Notes under the pieces: generated by a model | What the model was told of the DNA's origin: nothing | What the model saw: only the letters and a program-made list of their open reading frames with translations | The model's database searches: none | Source of the DNA: an uncultured Desulfobacter sp. | GTDB lineage: Bacteria; Desulfobacterota; Desulfobacteria; Desulfobacterales; Desulfobacteraceae | Assembly (NCBI RefSeq): GCF_963664415.1 | Contig: NZ_OY761444.1 | Coordinates: 83,743-147,742 of the forward strand | Direction of reading: 5' to 3' | Length of the DNA: 64,000 bases | In this document: piece after piece, positions 34,210 to 43,272 of the stretch | Position numbering within the stretch: the stretch's first letter is position 1 | Layout of the letters: every line of letters starts with the position of its first letter | Program-made: the position numbers and the translations under genes

Positions 34210-35304
34210 TCATTTCCGGCCAGCATGATCCCATCGCCCCAGGTCTTTGCTGGAAATAACTTTGAAAAAAGCCAAAATAGGTTGTATTATTGTGATAATA
34301 ACATTTCTTAACCTGGCAATAGACAAAAAAAAGAAAATTAAAATTAGAGTTAAACATACAACGATATAAAAGGGGACAAACGCAAAAAAGAAACTGATAA
34401 TGCCCAAAGGAACCCATATGGACACCAGCCAGCGGTTGATCTTATGCAGAAAGACGGTGCCCAAAAGAACGGGAGAAAGGAGCAACCGTTTAAACAATCG
34501 AAATACAACATCCATCCCTCCGGCCATGACCCGACATCGTTTGTGCAGCTCTGTTTCTTCATCAGTGCGGTGACAACTAACGATACTTTCCTGGCATTGC
34601 ATGCTTTGCCAACCGCCTAACAGGATTGAAATCGGTATCCATAGATCGTCCGCCATGACGCCTGTCGGGATAGTTTCAAATGCTTGCTTTCGAAATCCAT
34701 ACAGCCAGCCGTTGAATACAATGAGATCTCCATTTTCTGACTCTTTTTCCCGGATAAGAAGGTCTATAGACCAATATCTCTGCTGAACAGATTTTTCTCC
34801 TAAATCGTATAGCGGCACAGAAGATATACAACCCAATGAACGGTTGCTCTGAAACATATCTACGAGCGCATGAAGAGCAAACGGGTGGAGGATTGTATCA
34901 CAGTCTGTTGACAATATACATTCCCCAGTACTTTGCTGAACAAGGCGGTTGATCGTTTGACATTTCCCAACATTGCTGAAGTCAAAAACTTTCCAGTTGG
35001 CCAGTCTGTGACGGGCAATGAATTCATTTGCAATCTTAACAGTGTTATCTGTGCTGCCATCAGAACCGATAAGAACCTCATAATCCAGCATCAGTTCCTC
35101 ACTTCTTTCCTTCAAATTGCTCAATTTTTCTTCAATGCATTCTTCCTCATTATAAGCAGGTAAAATAATAGATACTTTTAATATCGATTCGCCTTTATAA
35201 GTATCCTGTTTATGTTTTACAGCGGACATCAAGCTGATACACCAAGGCGAAAAAACAATAAGCGTAATAAAAAGGCAGCTGATAATAAAAAGTGCAATCA
35301 TCAT
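34210..35304 (-). CDS. Membrane family 2 glycosyltransferase
   Basis: 364 residues with one N-terminal transmembrane helix and two to three C-terminal ones. The GT-A core shows VSIILPAYNEEECIEEKLSN, LIGSDGSTDNT, CILSTDCDTILHP (D-x-D) and TGVMADDLWIPISILLGG for the catalytic Asp pair. RCRVMAGGMDVVFRLFKRLL occupies the Q/R-x-x-R-W-like position. The build is like processive or PgaC/HAS-like transferases, although such an activity is not proven here. Upstream, 20 bases away, is an epimerase gene. Confidence 0.85.
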   Translation of the reverse strand: MMIALFIISCLFITLIVFSPWCISLMSAVKHKQDTYKGESILKVSIILPAYNEEECIEEKLSNLKERSEELMLDYEVLIGSDGSTDNTVKIANEFIARHRLANWKVFDFSNVGKCQTINRLVQQSTGECILSTDCDTILHPFALHALVDMFQSNRSLGCISSVPLYDLGEKSVQQRYWSIDLLIREKESENGDLIVFNGWLYGFRKQAFETIPTGVMADDLWIPISILLGGWQSMQCQESIVSCHRTDEETELHKRCRVMAGGMDVVFRLFKRLLLSPVLLGTVFLHKINRWLVSIWVPLGIISFFFAFVPFYIVVCLTLILIFFFLSIARLRNVIITIIQPILAFFKVISSKDLGRWDHAGRK

Positions 35305-35324
35305 TTAAAACTTACAGACTCAGG

Positions 35325-36281
35325 TTATCCTTTTAAAAATTCATATTTGATCGTGTTGTCAATTGCCTCTGCCAAGCTGTAAGGAGCCCTAAATCCTGTT
35401 GCAAATAATTTATCCCCATTTAATGTAGTATGCTCACAAAATTTCTTAATCCGGATGGAACTGACGGGAAACTCCCTGTGGGTGATCGTAGAAAGAAGAT
35501 CAAAACAATAACCGATCAGCAGTCCAAAAGCAAAGGGAAATCTAAGCAGCCTCCCTTTTTTCTTCAGGCTTGCTCTTGTAATTCCAACCAGCTCATTCAT
35601 TGAGAGATCTGGTTTGTCGGTGTAATTATATATGCCGACACCACTACCTTTGCTAATAATATAATCCATAAACGCGACAATGTTTTTAAGATATGCCACG
35701 GATTTTTCATTCCTGCCGGAACCAACCATTGCGAAGCGGTTACTATAAATCTGATGAAATAGATTATATACATTTCCTCGATTGTTTTCTCCAAAAACCA
35801 CTGTTGGACGTAATATAATCAGATCAGATTCCGGATATTCTTCTGCCCATTCAAGCAACGCTTGTTCTGCCTGATATTTACTGTGCCCATAATCGTTAAA
35901 CGGATCCGGGGTCATGGTCTCAACAACTTCCCCCTTATCCAGGCCATATACAGCAGCGGTACTGGTGAAAAGTATTTTTTTAATTGTGTTGGCCTTTGCC
36001 GCAGCTATAACGTTTTTAATCCCTCCTACGTTTACATCGTAATAAAGAGAGATCGGTTCAACGTTATCGGCATGTTCTGCTGCGAGGTTAATGATAAGAT
36101 CGCATTCCTTTGATGCTTCAATAACAGCTTCAAGATCCCTGATGTCTCCTTGAATACATAATTCCGGAAACTGAGCACTTTTTTTCAAATCTAATATTAC
36201 GATGATATGTCCGCGCTTCAAAAGCATGCCCGTTAATTCAGTCCCTATGAACCCGCTTCCGCCTACTATTAAAATTTTCAT
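35325..36281 (-). CDS. NAD-dependent sugar epimerase/dehydratase
   Basis: 318 residues, extended SDR fold: MKILIVGGSGFIGTELTGML with GxxGxxG, INLAAEHADNVEPIS, SSTAAVYG-type segment (TSTAAVYGLDKGE), YGHSKYQAEQALLEW with Y-x3-K, and ILRPTVVFGENNRGN. The specific nucleotide sugar cannot be assigned. It lies between two glycosyltransferase genes and probably makes a sugar precursor for the repeat unit. Confidence 0.85.
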   Translation of the reverse strand: MKILIVGGSGFIGTELTGMLLKRGHIIVILDLKKSAQFPELCIQGDIRDLEAVIEASKECDLIINLAAEHADNVEPISLYYDVNVGGIKNVIAAAKANTIKKILFTSTAAVYGLDKGEVVETMTPDPFNDYGHSKYQAEQALLEWAEEYPESDLIILRPTVVFGENNRGNVYNLFHQIYSNRFAMVGSGRNEKSVAYLKNIVAFMDYIISKGSGVGIYNYTDKPDLSMNELVGITRASLKKKGRLLRFPFAFGLLIGYCFDLLSTITHREFPVSSIRIKKFCEHTTLNGDKLFATGFRAPYSLAEAIDNTIKYEFLKG

Positions 36282-36308
36282 TGTTACTCCTGTGTTCTCG
36301 GGGTGTTT

Positions 36309-37466
36309 TTACTTTTTCTCAATTTTTCTTGCCAGCACAGCTTCATAAAGATTTTCTAATTTCTGCAGCTGCCTTCTCATATCAAAATGTTTTTTTGCAA
36401 ACTTCATTGCAGCGATAGACATTGTTTTTCGCAATTCAGGCGAGATTATCAGCTTTTCTATGCAGCTTTTAAGTGTTCCTGTGTCTGCCACTGGTATCAG
36501 AAAACCGGATTCACCATTCTGGATAACATCCGAACTTCCGTCCACGTTTGTAGCAATAGATGGTATCCCCATAGCAGCTCCCTCAATAAGAGTAAGCGGC
36601 ATTCCTTCAAATAGAGAAGGAAGAAGAAGTATATCCAGCAAAGCCATCAGTTCTGGGATATCTTCCCGGAACCCCAGAAAATGCACATTATTTTGTATTT
36701 GATCCTGATTCGCTTTTTTTCTAAGAAAACACTCAAGACTTCCCTGGCCAATAACCAAAATATGGGTATTGGGGAAACGTCTAATCAGATCTGGTAAAAC
36801 TTTGAACAAATATCGATGCCCTTTTTGTTCTTCAAGCCTTCCAATAATTCCAAGAATAGTTGCTTCGCCTGGCAGTCGCAGCTCATTTTTAAGTTTTGAT
36901 ATATTCTGTGCGGAGACGCCTCTATGTGAAAAAGAATTAAGATCGCACCAATTATGGATCGTACTCACTTTTTGAACCGGATATCTTTTCTCATTAATGA
37001 AATATTCTGCGACAGGCGTACTGACAGCAACCATTTGATCAACCAAATTGCTTATCAGCATATCTATCCCATTGGGGATCACCTTTTTGAATCCAGACCG
37101 CCATCTTTCAACAAGGTGGCCGGTCTCAATGACTGCAGGAACTCCGGACAAAACCGCTGCCGGTGCTCCTACTCTTGTTGCATTATATAAATGACAATGC
37201 AGGATGTCCGGTTTAAGGTTACGAAGAAGAGTAATGAAGTCCATAAAAGGACGATAACTAAGGCCTTCAATCTGCTTCACAGGAAAAATAGTATATCTAT
37301 CTTCTGATGTTAAATGGAAATGGGGTGCCAATTCGAGGGGGCAGATCAAAAAAACTTCAAATCTTTTTGGATTCATTCCAATGGCTATTTCGGCAACATG
37401 TTTCTCAACGCCCCCAAACGAAACCGTATTCAAAAAGAGAGCAAGCCTCATTTTCTTTTTCATCAA
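36309..37466 (-). CDS. Family 4 glycosyltransferase
   Basis: 385 residues, GT-B. Visible are FLNTVSFGGVEKHVAEIAIG at the N-terminus, ILHCHLYNATRVG, the domain-joining NWCDLNSFS, ILGIIGRLEEQKGHRYLFKV, and the E-x7-E loop PSLFEGMPLTLIEGAAMGIP. It is a retaining cytoplasmic enzyme that transfers a sugar to the lipid-linked intermediate. Start ATG 37466 is within a Met-Met-Lys run, so one or two codons are uncertain. Confidence 0.9.
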   Translation of the reverse strand: MMKKKMRLALFLNTVSFGGVEKHVAEIAIGMNPKRFEVFLICPLELAPHFHLTSEDRYTIFPVKQIEGLSYRPFMDFITLLRNLKPDILHCHLYNATRVGAPAAVLSGVPAVIETGHLVERWRSGFKKVIPNGIDMLISNLVDQMVAVSTPVAEYFINEKRYPVQKVSTIHNWCDLNSFSHRGVSAQNISKLKNELRLPGEATILGIIGRLEEQKGHRYLFKVLPDLIRRFPNTHILVIGQGSLECFLRKKANQDQIQNNVHFLGFREDIPELMALLDILLLPSLFEGMPLTLIEGAAMGIPSIATNVDGSSDVIQNGESGFLIPVADTGTLKSCIEKLIISPELRKTMSIAAMKFAKKHFDMRRQLQKLENLYEAVLARKIEKK

Positions 37467-37630
37467 TGTTTATCCAATGTTTAATCAATCTATAAAAATC
37501 AAATTTTGACAACTTGTCGGCTATAGCCAACTGAAATTATGAATAGCGATTTGGGGATTTTCGACTTTTTACAGATTCATCAATGTTAAGCTAATCACTT
37601 ACGAGTACGGCTGTAGAACACGTTGTTCGC

Positions 37631-38707
37631 TTAATTTGATATCCCACCACGAACCAAAGGACCTACAGTTGTTGCAACAGAAACTGGTAGTTTCTGCCAA
37701 AGCCGTATAAAAGGCTGCATTTTATCCTTGTTAGATGAATCCTTATACTTTTTACGGTTCTGATTTTTCTCGACATGTAATGCTTGCCAGGCAAGCGGTT
37801 CCGGTTTTGAACCCCACTGTTTTTTGAATTTATATGTGCCTTCTCCTGGCGTGGAGCGACCGAAATCAAAAATGTCCATCTTCTGATCACAACAATATTC
37901 CAGAAGGGACGAATATAACAACATATTTGGAGAAAATCTGTTATATTGTCTAAGACTTGAAGCCCAAGGAATTTCAACCTCTCCTTTATATGATATAATA
38001 ACGCCCGCAGCTACAATAATCTTATTATATTTAACAATGCCAATCCTCGCTTTGTCAGTGAAGTGCTCAAAAATTTTCTTAAAAAAAAGTTTACTGTGGA
38101 CCGGGCTTCCAAGGTCACGCATATTTACTTTAAAAACATCGTAAAATGCATCAACAAATTCTCTGCCGCCTATAGAAAAAGTCATTCCAGCTTTCAATGG
38201 GCGTTTAATTTGGCTACGTAACTTTGATGGGAATGAGTTAAGTAATTTTACCCCTGAGTCGGGTAGGCTCTTCACCATACGAACTTTTTCGTGTTCCATG
38301 AGTTCGCTGGTTGAAATTTCCAGATTATTGAAAGGTTTATCTCTTAAATCAACAAGTTTTACTTTCAATTTCCCAGCCAGATCGACAGCTGCGTCCATGA
38401 GCAGTCTTTCGGCTTCTCTTTCCTGCACCAAAGCCCCTCCATAGCTCAAATAAGGCATTGAAACAAGGCTTGATGAAAAAATTGGACTTTTAATATGTAT
38501 CAATGGCAGGACACCAACCAGCAAGTCATTTCTTTGGGCACAAAAATAATAAGCGGGTTGATTATATGTGTCCAGAATGACCTTTTTCCAGGCAAAGAGA
38601 TGACAATGACTTGCACGTGGATGTTTTGTTACAAAATTATTCCAACGTGCTTCGAAACTATCATCGACCAAGCATATTTTAATTTTTTGTTTGTCCTCAC
38701 TAATCAT
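37631..38707 (-). CDS. FemAB-like protein of the XrtA/PEP-CTERM locus
   Basis: 358 residues with a GNAT/FemAB double fold: HPRASHCHLFAWKKVILDTY, YYFCAQRNDLLVGVLPLIHI, PYLSYGGALVQERE, and late LLYSSLLEYCCDQKMDIFDF, then GRSTPGEGTYKFKKQWGSKP. These segments match the exosortase-associated FemAB subfamily, whose substrate is unknown; FemAB relatives attach amino acids to peptidoglycan. It lies next to xrtA and epsI. About 160 bases between it and the glycosyltransferase gene may hold a boundary. Confidence 0.88.
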   Translation of the reverse strand: MISEDKQKIKICLVDDSFEARWNNFVTKHPRASHCHLFAWKKVILDTYNQPAYYFCAQRNDLLVGVLPLIHIKSPIFSSSLVSMPYLSYGGALVQEREAERLLMDAAVDLAGKLKVKLVDLRDKPFNNLEISTSELMEHEKVRMVKSLPDSGVKLLNSFPSKLRSQIKRPLKAGMTFSIGGREFVDAFYDVFKVNMRDLGSPVHSKLFFKKIFEHFTDKARIGIVKYNKIIVAAGVIISYKGEVEIPWASSLRQYNRFSPNMLLYSSLLEYCCDQKMDIFDFGRSTPGEGTYKFKKQWGSKPEPLAWQALHVEKNQNRKKYKDSSNKDKMQPFIRLWQKLPVSVATTVGPLVRGGISN

Positions 38708-38734
38708 AAAATAAAAACCTATGCATCTTAAATC

Positions 38735-39571
38735 CTATTCAAGGTGCAGTTTTTCTAAAACCATTTTTGAACCAAAAAGCATTGCTAACCCTATAATAAA
38801 GGTCACCATACCTGAAAATTCATGTAAAAAACCCTTAGCAAATTGTTCTCCAAATAGAACTGAAAACCAAGCTGTGATAGAAAGCCTGAAAATGTTAACG
38901 ATGACTGCAATTGGTATGGAGAAGAAAAAAAGTAAAATCTTTTTAATTTTTCCAGTTGACATAAAGAAAGCGAACGGAATACTCAAGGCCATCATAGTTG
39001 CTAGAGACCGGATTCCAGAACAAGCATCAACCACTTCTAAAGTAATCGTCGAAAGAATCAAAATATTTCCTTCCCGGAGAATGGGCATACCTGAAATTCG
39101 GATGACCTGTTCGGTCAGAAAGGAAGCAAAAAGTTGAAGAGGGAAAGCCACTTTATTCCAAATTATTCCAGGCAAAGGGATCATAAAAATTAGGTATATG
39201 ATAGGAATAAACAGTTTTAATGTAATGTCTTTGCCATAAAGAAAAAGGCAGATACCTAAAAAAAGAGGAATAATGGAAGTTCGTTGAAGAAAGTATTCTG
39301 AGCCAATCGTTCCAACAATTAGCTGAAAACAGGCCATAACAATTAAAACAAGCCCCCAATTGGAACTTATCGAGGGAAGCTTCTTCAATTCATCTTTTAA
39401 AAAATAAATCAAATAACCGGAGATGAAAGGAATGAGATAGCCGTGAGAATAGTTTGGGTTGATTCCCCAATCCTCATACATGTTTTTCAAAATGGGAAAA
39501 TACAGGAGAATAAAGCCGATGCCAAGAAAAACGAACGTTCCGTAAACAGTTTTAATTTTTGGCGTATCCAT
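38735..39571 (-). CDS. xrtA: Exosortase (EpsH/XrtA)
   Basis: 278 residues from the preferred ATG at 39571; a longer reading from 39619 would overlap epsI by 68 bases. About eight transmembrane helices. The catalytic triad is present: Cys in VVDACSGIRSL (Cys184 from this start), Arg in VNIFRLSITAW and His in GFLHEFSG. The N-terminal NPNYSHGYLIPF is also typical. Exosortases cleave and sort PEP-CTERM proteins in the inner membrane. The PEP-CTERM protein at 54.9 kb is a likely substrate. Confidence 0.93.
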   Translation of the reverse strand: MDTPKIKTVYGTFVFLGIGFILLYFPILKNMYEDWGINPNYSHGYLIPFISGYLIYFLKDELKKLPSISSNWGLVLIVMACFQLIVGTIGSEYFLQRTSIIPLFLGICLFLYGKDITLKLFIPIIYLIFMIPLPGIIWNKVAFPLQLFASFLTEQVIRISGMPILREGNILILSTITLEVVDACSGIRSLATMMALSIPFAFFMSTGKIKKILLFFFSIPIAVIVNIFRLSITAWFSVLFGEQFAKGFLHEFSGMVTFIIGLAMLFGSKMVLEKLHLE

Positions 39572-40220
39572 ATTCTTTTTCAAGCTTTTCTCCAGGAATG
39601 AAGTGCGAGGAAATTTCATTTATTTGAGAAATAAACTCAAATGTCTCATTGACGTTGAACTTTCCGCTGTTATCAGGATACGTAATGATTCGGATGAATG
39701 AGCCGTCCCGACGCCCTTTAAAAACAGCATCAAGGACAAGATAAATCTTTTCCAGATATTCGGAAAAGATGACCCTACCACGGTTAAAATACCAATAATA
39801 AGAATAAGTTACATTTCCATTATAGACCAAAGTAAGCTTCTTGATTTTATCTTTTATCCCGGGAATTTTAATGACTTCTTCTTTTATAATTTTTCTTCCG
39901 CCGCCCGGCATACAGTGCAGAGGTGAATGATACTCGCCAGAAACCCCCACTGCTTCAAAATAGCTGATGTACAAATTTATTTTATTGCCACTATGGGATA
40001 TGTAATTCCAGTTTATATAGTCATCCACACCAAGCATAATTTCCACCTCATCCGCCATATCAATTGATTCTACCTGATGCCAATCACCGATGGTTTTGGG
40101 AAAGTCGGATAATGGTTTCAAAATTGGGGTCATTTTGACTGTATCGGTTTGCTGGAGGATTAAAAAAGTGCACAAAAAGATGATCAGAATTAATAGGATT
40201 CTTTTGTTAAAATTTGTCAT
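39552..40220 (-). CDS. epsI: EpsI family exosortase-associated protein
   Basis: 222 residues, one N-terminal membrane anchor (about 7-25, then LQQTDTVK) and a periplasmic domain. FPKTIGDWHQVESIDMADEV and ISYFEAVGVSGEYHSPLHCM with the conserved PxxCxPGGG-like HCMPGGGRKI mark EpsI, which is often fused to or beside exosortase A. The exact function is unknown, possibly supporting polymer or protein export. It overlaps the exosortase gene. Confidence 0.92.
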   Translation of the reverse strand: MTNFNKRILLILIIFLCTFLILQQTDTVKMTPILKPLSDFPKTIGDWHQVESIDMADEVEIMLGVDDYINWNYISHSGNKINLYISYFEAVGVSGEYHSPLHCMPGGGRKIIKEEVIKIPGIKDKIKKLTLVYNGNVTYSYYWYFNRGRVIFSEYLEKIYLVLDAVFKGRRDGSFIRIITYPDNSGKFNVNETFEFISQINEISSHFIPGEKLEKEYGYAKN

Positions 40221-40236
40221 CCAGATGCCTAAAAAA

Positions 40237-41118
40237 TTAATTGGTACGCGATTTTATATAATTTACACAAGAGATAAAACGGCAATTTTTAAAATTTTCT
40301 ATCATTTTTTTTAGCTTTTTAGCAGCTGACACCTGATTCACATAATGACGGAACTTAAAGGATCTGGAGGCCTGATTTACTTTTGGTTGATCCGGGTCAA
40401 ACTCCCATGGATGAGAATAAAAGGTAAACGTCTTTTCTTCTTTGAGTACTTGGTTCATGCCTTGAAGAAATAGTACCAAAGGAAAAAGTCTGAAATAGCC
40501 ACCGCCGCCAAGTGGCATAACTCTTCTACCCCAATTAAGATTGCTGATTGGAATTTCATAAAAAGCGTTGTCTATTTTGAGACAACTTTTTCCAATTTGA
40601 TTTGGGGAAAGGGATATTTTTCCGTACCGGCCGTGCATTGCAAATGAATTGTAGCTAGAATCATACATGTGACCGGTTTTTTTTATAATTTTCAATATAT
40701 TGTCATTTACTGCAAAGCTTGGGGCCCGAAATCCATACACAGCTTCCCCTGTTATATCTTCCAGCAGGTTCTTAGCATCTTTTAAATCCTGCTCTAAAGC
40801 TTTTGGTGAAAGGGCCGTGCATAGATTATGATTTCTACCGTGAGAAGCAATTTCATGGCCTCGTTGGGCTATCTTACGAATAAGGGAGGGATTTCTTTGC
40901 GCAACCCACCCTAGAATAAAGAAAGTCGCCTTGGGTTTAAACTTAAACGAATCTAAAAGGTCAAGGATCAGGTGAATGTTCTTTTCAACCCTTAACGCCT
41001 TACTGTCCCAAGATGAAAAAGGAATATATTCTTTAAAGTTCTCAACCTGGAACCAGTCTTCCACATCAAAGGTAAGAAGGATGGTTTTCCGTCTTGTTTT
41101 CAAAGAATGCTCCTTCAT
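40237..41118 (-). CDS. XrtA-system polysaccharide deacetylase
   Basis: 293 residues without a clear signal peptide. NodB-type motifs: LLTFDVEDWFQVENF (catalytic and metal Asp), ATFFILGWVAQRNPS, GHEIASHGRNHNLC (metal His pair S-H-G-R-N-H), and GFRAPSFAVND. The V-E-D-W start is characteristic of the deacetylase subfamily encoded in exosortase loci. It would remove N-acetyl groups from the polymer or its precursors. It overlaps the barrel gene by one base. Confidence 0.93.
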   Translation of the reverse strand: MKEHSLKTRRKTILLTFDVEDWFQVENFKEYIPFSSWDSKALRVEKNIHLILDLLDSFKFKPKATFFILGWVAQRNPSLIRKIAQRGHEIASHGRNHNLCTALSPKALEQDLKDAKNLLEDITGEAVYGFRAPSFAVNDNILKIIKKTGHMYDSSYNSFAMHGRYGKISLSPNQIGKSCLKIDNAFYEIPISNLNWGRRVMPLGGGGYFRLFPLVLFLQGMNQVLKEEKTFTFYSHPWEFDPDQPKVNQASRSFKFRHYVNQVSAAKKLKKMIENFKNCRFISCVNYIKSRTN

Positions 41119-42554
41119 TAATTAAAAAGCTGATCTTCCAGAGATTTTCTGCTGTTAATGCTATCCGCCCTGATTGGCGTTTCCGGGATCAGACGGATCA
41201 AAAAAGTAACTTTATTCTCCTCATAGTCTTTACGGGAGTCATCATCGGAATTAAAGCTGGTATGGGATACGTCTGCAGATAACTGAAGCCATTTGAGCGG
41301 ATGCCAGATCAGGCTCCCGCCAAACGTTGCCTTGTGATCCATACGGTCTACTGTGGCCTCCTGGAAGTCCTGAAGCTTATATGATCCATACAGACTGGAT
41401 GATATATGTCTGGTTAAATCATAATTTAATTTAGCGCCCAGTTCATAGGTGATGTTATAGCCAAGGCTGGCCGAATCTTCATCAGATTCCTCATATTTGC
41501 TTTTAGCGGTGAAAGACAAAACCCCTTTGGGGCTAAAGTTAAATATTTTATATGCATTTAAGTCGATAAAAGGATCTTGAGAATCGTCATTCTCATTGTC
41601 CCATTGATGAAAAAGAACGCCTACGCCCAACGAAATACCCGAATCCTCCGTAATATCCCAGTCAATCCCCACGGACGGATGATAAATCCGGTGGTCGCCG
41701 TCGGTCCTGTCAGACAGATAATGACGATACTTTATATATCCGTCAAGGTGGCGGTTAAATTTTCGGATATACCTGATATCACCTGCAATGGTGGAATAAT
41801 CGTTACCAGATGCAGTGCTGAAATCTTTATTTTCATATTCGGCGTTGACCTCGACGCCGTCAAGTGGAGTCATCCAGTATTTTATAAACGCTTTGGGTGA
41901 ATAGCGGTCATATGTATCGGCATCCGTTGTTTTGTAATCTCTTGATTCATAGGTAAAGTTAGCACCTGTACTATTTCGGGCATTGAATACTTTTTGGACT
42001 GAAGCATAAGCGGTATTGGTCTCGTACTCTCTATACGTGCCAGTGCTGTCCTGTTGATTAAATGTTTTTGCATAATCATAGGACAAACTTGCATTAACGG
42101 TTCTGCTCAACTGACTGTCTATGGATGCGCTTGCGGAGTGTTCCCAGGATTCCCCGTCCTTATTATCACTATCCCCGTCATAAACAATATCGGCTTTTGC
42201 TTGGGTATGCCGTGTCAGTTTAAAATCACCTGAAAAACTTGCGTTATGGTCAAAACCATCCCTGTCATCCAGATTTTTAAAATCCATATACTCAGGCTCA
42301 TATTCAAGAACAATATTGGTTTTCCGGGTTAAAAGACCAATGGAGAAGCCCAGTCCGTATGAGGTAATCCATTCCTCAAAGGGGTCCTTGTCCGTTTGAA
42401 AATAATTGTCGTTGTATTCCTCGGTAATGGTAAGGGTTGGTGTAAGCTGGGTAATCATCCTGGCATCGACCTTTTCTGAAGGAATCAGTATAACAATCAA
42501 TGCAGCCAGAAAATAAAAAACAGCTGATATTTGAAAATCTATGTCAGGTTTCAT
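41118..42554 (-). CDS. Outer-membrane beta-barrel protein of the XrtA locus
   Basis: 478 residues from ATG 42554, chosen because GGAGG sits four to five bases upstream; the longer reading starts inside the Wza-like gene. A signal peptide (about 1-31, ending KVDA) is followed by regularly alternating strands (ITEEYNDNYFQTDKDP early; LSASVDVSHTSFNS-like strands late) typical of the PEP-CTERM-associated outer-membrane barrel family (BBP2-like). It is likely the secretion channel for the exopolysaccharide. Its C-terminus is not the usual terminal Phe/Tyr strand, extending instead with SRKSLEDQLFN. Confidence 0.85.
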   Translation of the reverse strand: MKPDIDFQISAVFYFLAALIVILIPSEKVDARMITQLTPTLTITEEYNDNYFQTDKDPFEEWITSYGLGFSIGLLTRKTNIVLEYEPEYMDFKNLDDRDGFDHNASFSGDFKLTRHTQAKADIVYDGDSDNKDGESWEHSASASIDSQLSRTVNASLSYDYAKTFNQQDSTGTYREYETNTAYASVQKVFNARNSTGANFTYESRDYKTTDADTYDRYSPKAFIKYWMTPLDGVEVNAEYENKDFSTASGNDYSTIAGDIRYIRKFNRHLDGYIKYRHYLSDRTDGDHRIYHPSVGIDWDITEDSGISLGVGVLFHQWDNENDDSQDPFIDLNAYKIFNFSPKGVLSFTAKSKYEESDEDSASLGYNITYELGAKLNYDLTRHISSSLYGSYKLQDFQEATVDRMDHKATFGGSLIWHPLKWLQLSADVSHTSFNSDDDSRKDYEENKVTFLIRLIPETPIRADSINSRKSLEDQLFN

Positions 42555-42586
42555 TTTTCCTCCGAGCCTACCGAATAATTGAGAGA

Positions 42587-43201
42587 TCACGGCACAATAA
42601 TAATGTCATCTGCCTTGAGCTGAATATCATTTTTTAGATTACCGTCCGTTATATCATCATAATCAATTTTGATCATTAATTCTTTTCCCTGGTGCCGTCG
42701 GAAAAGGATGATTTCATCTTTTGAGGCCCACTCGGTAAACCCCTCTGCAAGAGCAAATGCCTGGACAACAGTTAATTTTTTTATCAGGTGATATTCACCT
42801 ACTTTCTGGACCTCTCCCAGGATATAATATTTTTGACTTCCCGGGTTGGCTAAAGTCACTGTAACCGTTGGTGCTTCCACAAACTCGGCGAGCCTTTCCT
42901 GAATGTCCTGCTTTAGTTCTACGGTGGTCCGGCCTGCTGCCTGAATATCATCTAAAAGGGGAAAGGTGATTTTCCCGTCGTTGCGGACAAATACTTTATC
43001 AAACGTTAAATCTTCTTCTTTCCATGTGCTTATTTGAAGAACATCACCAATCCCGATTTTATAATCTTCAGCTACCTCTTGTGTACAATTTGTGTCTTCT
43101 TCAACGCTTTTCTTTTCTTTAGAAAAGGCCGGTGGAATTGTTAAAACAAAACTTAATACTACTAACAATGACATAAAACAACTACCATAGCGTCTGGACA
43201 T
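42587..43201 (-). CDS. Polysaccharide export protein (Wza/EpsA-like)
   Basis: 204 residues. A signal peptide (about 1-28, ending AFSK) precedes the polysaccharide-export domain (YKIGIGDVLQISTWKEEDLT, then RNDGKITFPLLDDIQAAGRT) and one SLBB-like module (KYYILGEVQKVGEYHLIKKL). It has the short form found in exosortase loci, lacking the C-terminal amphipathic helix of E. coli Wza. AGGAGG lies 7 bases before the ATG. It overlaps the barrel gene's upstream region by four bases. Confidence 0.92.
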   Translation of the reverse strand: MSRRYGSCFMSLLVVLSFVLTIPPAFSKEKKSVEEDTNCTQEVAEDYKIGIGDVLQISTWKEEDLTFDKVFVRNDGKITFPLLDDIQAAGRTTVELKQDIQERLAEFVEAPTVTVTLANPGSQKYYILGEVQKVGEYHLIKKLTVVQAFALAEGFTEWASKDEIILFRRHQGKELMIKIDYDDITDGNLKNDIQLKADDIIIVP

Positions 43202-43272
43202 AGCTCTGCCTCCTCGGTTACATTAATATTTTCCGATTATTGTAATATAACTAACTTAATTTACAATTTTTT